Assembly: GCA_021734835.1 (NCBI GenBank)
Contig: JAIPIH010000003.1
Location: forward strand, 144,918-208,917
Reading direction: 5' to 3'
Source: Candidatus Cloacimonadota bacterium
Lineage (GTDB): Bacteria; Cloacimonadota; Cloacimonadia; Cloacimonadales; TCS61
DNA: 64,000 nt
This document shows positions 61,717 through 64,000 of the stretch, piece after piece (positions within the stretch are counted from its first letter, which is position 1; each line of letters opens with the position of its first letter). The notes under the pieces were generated by a model, which worked only from the letters and a program-made list of their open reading frames with translations, made no database searches and was not told where the DNA came from. A program made the translations under genes and the position numbers.

Positions 61717-62895
61717 TTATTCCGAAAAAGCGAAGCCATTTTTAAAAATTCTAACACAGGAATCCACTACCCTCGAATCGAAATGGGTACCCTTATTATT
61801 AACTATTTCTTCTAGAGCTTGATCTATACCAAGAGCTGGCCTGTAGGGTCGATGAGAAGTCATTGCCTCTACAGTATCAGCAACAGCGATTATTTTTGCT
61901 TCTAATAAAATATCCTTTTCTTGAAGTCCTTCTGGGTAGCCTGTTCCGTCTAATCTTTCATGGTGCTGATGTACTATATCAGATATCGGCCAGGGAAAAT
62001 TTATCCTGTCCAGAAGCTCATACCCGGTTTGGCTGTGAACTTTGATAACTTCAAATTCAGTTGCACCAATTTTACCGGGTTTCGATAAAATATCTGAAGG
62101 AATAGAAATTTTACCAATATCGTGTATCATCGAAGCAAATTTAACACCCTGCATTTGTTCTTCAGATATAGCCATTTCATTAGCTATGGCTTCAGCCAGT
62201 TCACAAACCTTCTTCTGATGACCTGCGGTGTACGGATCTCGGATCTCAGATGTGTATGACATAGCTCTAACAATATCTTCCGTTGCTTTTTGCAGCATTT
62301 TAAAACTTCGTCTTAGCTTTTCTTCAGCCAAAATACTCTCTGTATTGTCATTAAGCAATAAAACAGCTCCTGAATAAATATCATCTTCAAAAACTGGTAC
62401 GCCTCTTATCTTAATTATTGCTTTTTTACTGTTTTTCACAAAAGATTCTTCACCTTCTATCTCGCTGCCTTTCTTTAACTGGTTGAACAAACTAGCCCAG
62501 CCTGCTCTATTGAATTGAGGAATTACCAGAATACTTTGCCCATGCAGATCTTTCAAATTATCATCATCCTTCGATATTAACAAACTGCTCTCCTGGTTCA
62601 TAAAATCAATCTCTTGGTTTTTGTCGATCTTGATAATACCGGCAGGGGAGTTTTCCAAAATTTCTTTGTTTAATTCATAAAGACTTTGAAATTTCTTTCC
62701 TGAACGCTGAAGTTCTTCAGTCTTTTCTGCAACCATATACTGGAGAGTCTCATTGAAATTCTTCAATTTCTCCTCAGATCGCTTTAGTAGAATATCATTT
62801 AATTTTAATCTGATGATTAAATATACTCCAATTAAAACAAAAAGAGCTAGCGTGATTGAAGAAATTAATACAAATGCTTGGATTTGATTTTCCAT
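61717..62895 (-). CDS. PAS-HD-GYP phosphodiesterase with N-terminal membrane anchor
   Basis: About 392 residues from the ATG at 62895 (MENQIQAF), which places a clean transmembrane helix at the N-terminus; the open frame runs further upstream into the neighbouring gene. A coiled coil (about 35-75), a PAS domain (about 75-200) and an HD-GYP domain (about 205-385) follow, with HDIGKISIP and HHERLDGTGYP. The metal site is intact. It should degrade cyclic di-GMP. Its start overlaps the 7TM protein gene by 31 bases, so the two are probably translated together and may form a sensor pair. Confidence 0.88.
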   Translation of the reverse strand: MENQIQAFVLISSITLALFVLIGVYLIIRLKLNDILLKRSEEKLKNFNETLQYMVAEKTEELQRSGKKFQSLYELNKEILENSPAGIIKIDKNQEIDFMNQESSLLISKDDDNLKDLHGQSILVIPQFNRAGWASLFNQLKKGSEIEGEESFVKNSKKAIIKIRGVPVFEDDIYSGAVLLLNDNTESILAEEKLRRSFKMLQKATEDIVRAMSYTSEIRDPYTAGHQKKVCELAEAIANEMAISEEQMQGVKFASMIHDIGKISIPSDILSKPGKIGATEFEVIKVHSQTGYELLDRINFPWPISDIVHQHHERLDGTGYPEGLQEKDILLEAKIIAVADTVEAMTSHRPYRPALGIDQALEEIVNNKGTHFDSRVVDSCVRIFKNGFAFSE

Positions 62896-63542
62896 ATAAA
62901 AAATACACTCCCCATCCAATATATTAATGCAATTAAGGTTGCATACTGACCGAAAAACCAATAATGTCTAAAATTTAAAGACACCGTATTTGTTGCCAGT
63001 ATATGCAATCCAAAATACAAAGCAAAACCAGTATAAATGAAAAATGATTCTATGTTGTCAATAAAAAATGAACCAGATAAGATATTTCTGATAATTAATA
63101 CTGTACCACACAGTAATAAAATAATGTTGTAAAAATCTGTTGTGTTTATGGGATTATAAGTCCTCTTTGAAAGAGAAAGGATGGCGGCAAGTAGCACAGG
63201 TATTGATAAAGCAATGAGGATTATTATCAAAACATGATTATATTTTTTCTCTAAATTTTGCGTTAAGAAAATTGCTTTTATTACTATGAAAAATTCATAA
63301 ATCGTGGCAGTTGACCAAAAAAAAAGATAAACATATCTTGCATAAATTCTATTATTTGCAAAGATAATTGCTACGATATTCCAAGCAATAAAAATCACAA
63401 GAAAAAATACGAATAGTTTTACATGATATCTAATTAATTTTGATTTCTTTGTCTGATGGTAAATAATAAGCCATAAAATTAAAACCAAAGGACGTAACAA
63501 CGCTGCTCCATACTGCTGTAAGAAATTTACTAAATCTACCAT
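62865..63542 (-). CDS. Seven-helix membrane protein of unknown function
   Basis: 225 residues with about seven predicted helices and short loops, ending in a basic cytoplasmic tail (KIKSKHLY). There is no recognised family signature; the layout resembles membrane-embedded input domains of bacterial signalling proteins. It lies between the small exported peptide gene (19 bases upstream) and the HD-GYP gene, which it overlaps. A role as sensor for the HD-GYP protein is an inference from this arrangement. Confidence 0.65.
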   Translation of the reverse strand: MVDLVNFLQQYGAALLRPLVLILWLIIYHQTKKSKLIRYHVKLFVFFLVIFIAWNIVAIIFANNRIYARYVYLFFWSTATIYEFFIVIKAIFLTQNLEKKYNHVLIIILIALSIPVLLAAILSLSKRTYNPINTTDFYNIILLLCGTVLIIRNILSGSFFIDNIESFFIYTGFALYFGLHILATNTVSLNFRHYWFFGQYATLIALIYWMGSVFFIWKIKSKHLY

Positions 63543-63561
63543 ATATCAACTTTTGTAATGA

Positions 63562-63837
63562 TTAACTTGATTCTTCTTTATCGTCTTCTTCATCATCCCA
63601 GGAAGGAGGTCTGATATCACCTTGAGCACTGCAAATGAGTTTTGTATCTTGAGAAAGTGCATCCTCCACAATTACATTATCATAGGGAGCGGGCATAAAA
63701 TCACCTTGAGCTGTGCAGATATTACTCTGTGCAACTGCTTTGATTGAAGTGTTACTGCTGCTTGAGATCACAGCAAAAACATTGATCGCGGAAACCACTA
63801 AAACTACTGCAACAATTAAACTAAGATTCTTTTTCAT
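63562..63837 (-). CDS. Small exported peptide with duplicated C-x-AQGD motif
   Basis: 91 residues with a signal peptide (MKKNLSLIVAVVLVVSAINVFA). The mature peptide has two similar blocks, NICTAQGDFMPAPY and LICSAQGDIRPPSW, and ends in an acidic tail (DDEEDDKEESS). An AAGGAG site precedes the ATG. It is followed by the 7TM and HD-GYP genes. No named family is recognised; a small secreted signal or a precursor peptide is conceivable. A near-identical copy lies directly upstream. Confidence 0.72.
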   Translation of the reverse strand: MKKNLSLIVAVVLVVSAINVFAVISSSSNTSIKAVAQSNICTAQGDFMPAPYDNVIVEDALSQDTKLICSAQGDIRPPSWDDEEDDKEESS

Positions 63838-63856
63838 CTTTCATCTCCTTTTTTAT

Positions 63857-64000
63857 TTAACTTGATTCTTCTTTATCGTCTTCTTCATCATCCCAGGAAG
63901 GAGGTCTGATATCACCTTGAGCACTGCAAATGAGTTTTGTATCTTGAGAAAGTGCATCTTCCACAATTACATTATCATAGGGAGCAGGCATAAAATCACC
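63857..64000 (-). CDS. Second copy of the small exported peptide gene (partial)
   Basis: The last 47 codons and stop of a paralogue of the 63562-63837 gene; the start lies beyond the right edge. Over 144 bases only two differ from the first copy (63664 versus its counterpart and 63691 versus its counterpart), and both changes are synonymous. The encoded peptide is therefore identical from GDFMPAPY to the end. It is a tandem duplication with a repeat period of 295 bases. Confidence 0.85.
   Translation of the reverse strand, partial: GDFMPAPYDNVIVEDALSQDTKLICSAQGDIRPPSWDDEEDDKEESS

Larger units (their letters stand above)
63562..64000. repeat. Tandem duplication, 295-base period
   Basis: 63562-63705 and 63857-64000 differ at two of 144 bases. 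Identity starts at the stop codon region of each copy and continues to the right edge, so the full extent of the second unit is not visible. More copies may follow outside the window. Confidence 0.9.

Overview
The window is about 64 kb of AT-rich (roughly one-third G+C by eye), gene-dense bacterial chromosome. It has no rRNA genes, CRISPR arrays, insertion sequences or phage genes. The gene set suggests a strictly anaerobic, fermentative, diderm bacterium. Evidence includes many low-potential iron-sulfur enzymes, a ferredoxin-linked membrane complex, a membrane pyrophosphatase and a PEP carboxykinase-like enzyme, together with outer-membrane beta-barrels, lipoproteins and FadL/PorV-like proteins. 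This mix resembles the FCB superphylum, for example Cloacimonadota-like lineages, but the phylum assignment is an inference.

Layout. 1-5746 (minus): an Mrp-antiporter-like and NuoH-like operon of the Mbh/Mbx/Mbs respiratory-complex type, cut by the left edge. 6108-12404 (minus): a response regulator with three PAS domains, a PDZ-radical SAM-DUF512 protein, an AI-2E/PerM-like permease, and an outer-membrane protein with a lipoprotein. 12547-16517 (minus): PEPCK-like enzyme, L27, L21 and RNase G. 16634-16990: four tRNAs (initiator Met, elongator Met, Arg, His) with a promoter and terminator. 17202-23498 (plus): a CsgG/FlgT-like protein, a PorV-like outer-membrane protein, an LPP20-like protein and a CHASE2 adenylate cyclase. 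23504-25098 (minus): lipid acyltransferase and lipid kinase. 25271-26503: an SH3-M48 metalloprotease.

26607-32548 (plus) is the most unusual block. It encodes a NapH-like polytopic Fe-S protein, four exported Fe-S proteins (two of them lipoproteins, one carrying FN3-like domains between two pairs of cysteine motifs), an outer-membrane-like protein and a CcdA-like thiol-electron transporter. Together they look like an envelope electron-transfer chain built on iron-sulfur clusters rather than hemes.

32564-35630 (minus): QueE, an amidohydrolase and a ferredoxin-fused EtfA. 35794-37824: LepA and a LapA-like protein. 37860-39543 (minus): methylthioadenosine salvage genes. 39758-46965 (plus): membrane pyrophosphatase, patatin-Omp85 protein, Lon and a DUF4911-like protein. 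47102-53633 (minus): DUF3267 protease, an unknown envelope protein, a CYTH-GNAT fusion, cysteine desulfurase and two HD-GYP proteins. 53752-59424 (minus): a three-gene NuoE/NuoF/NuoG-GltD-like complex resembling the Stn/Bfu electron-bifurcating transhydrogenases. 59630-64000 (minus): a DUF5916-like outer-membrane protein, a third HD-GYP protein, a 7TM protein, and a small exported peptide gene with a nearly identical tandem copy cut by the right edge.

Taken together, the genes suggest an energy metabolism centred on ferredoxin. The Stn-like complex would exchange electrons between ferredoxin, NAD(H) and NADP(H), and the Mbx-like complex would couple ferredoxin oxidation to ion pumping. The pyrophosphatase would recover pyrophosphate energy as an ion gradient, and the exported Fe-S proteins may carry electrons out through the envelope.
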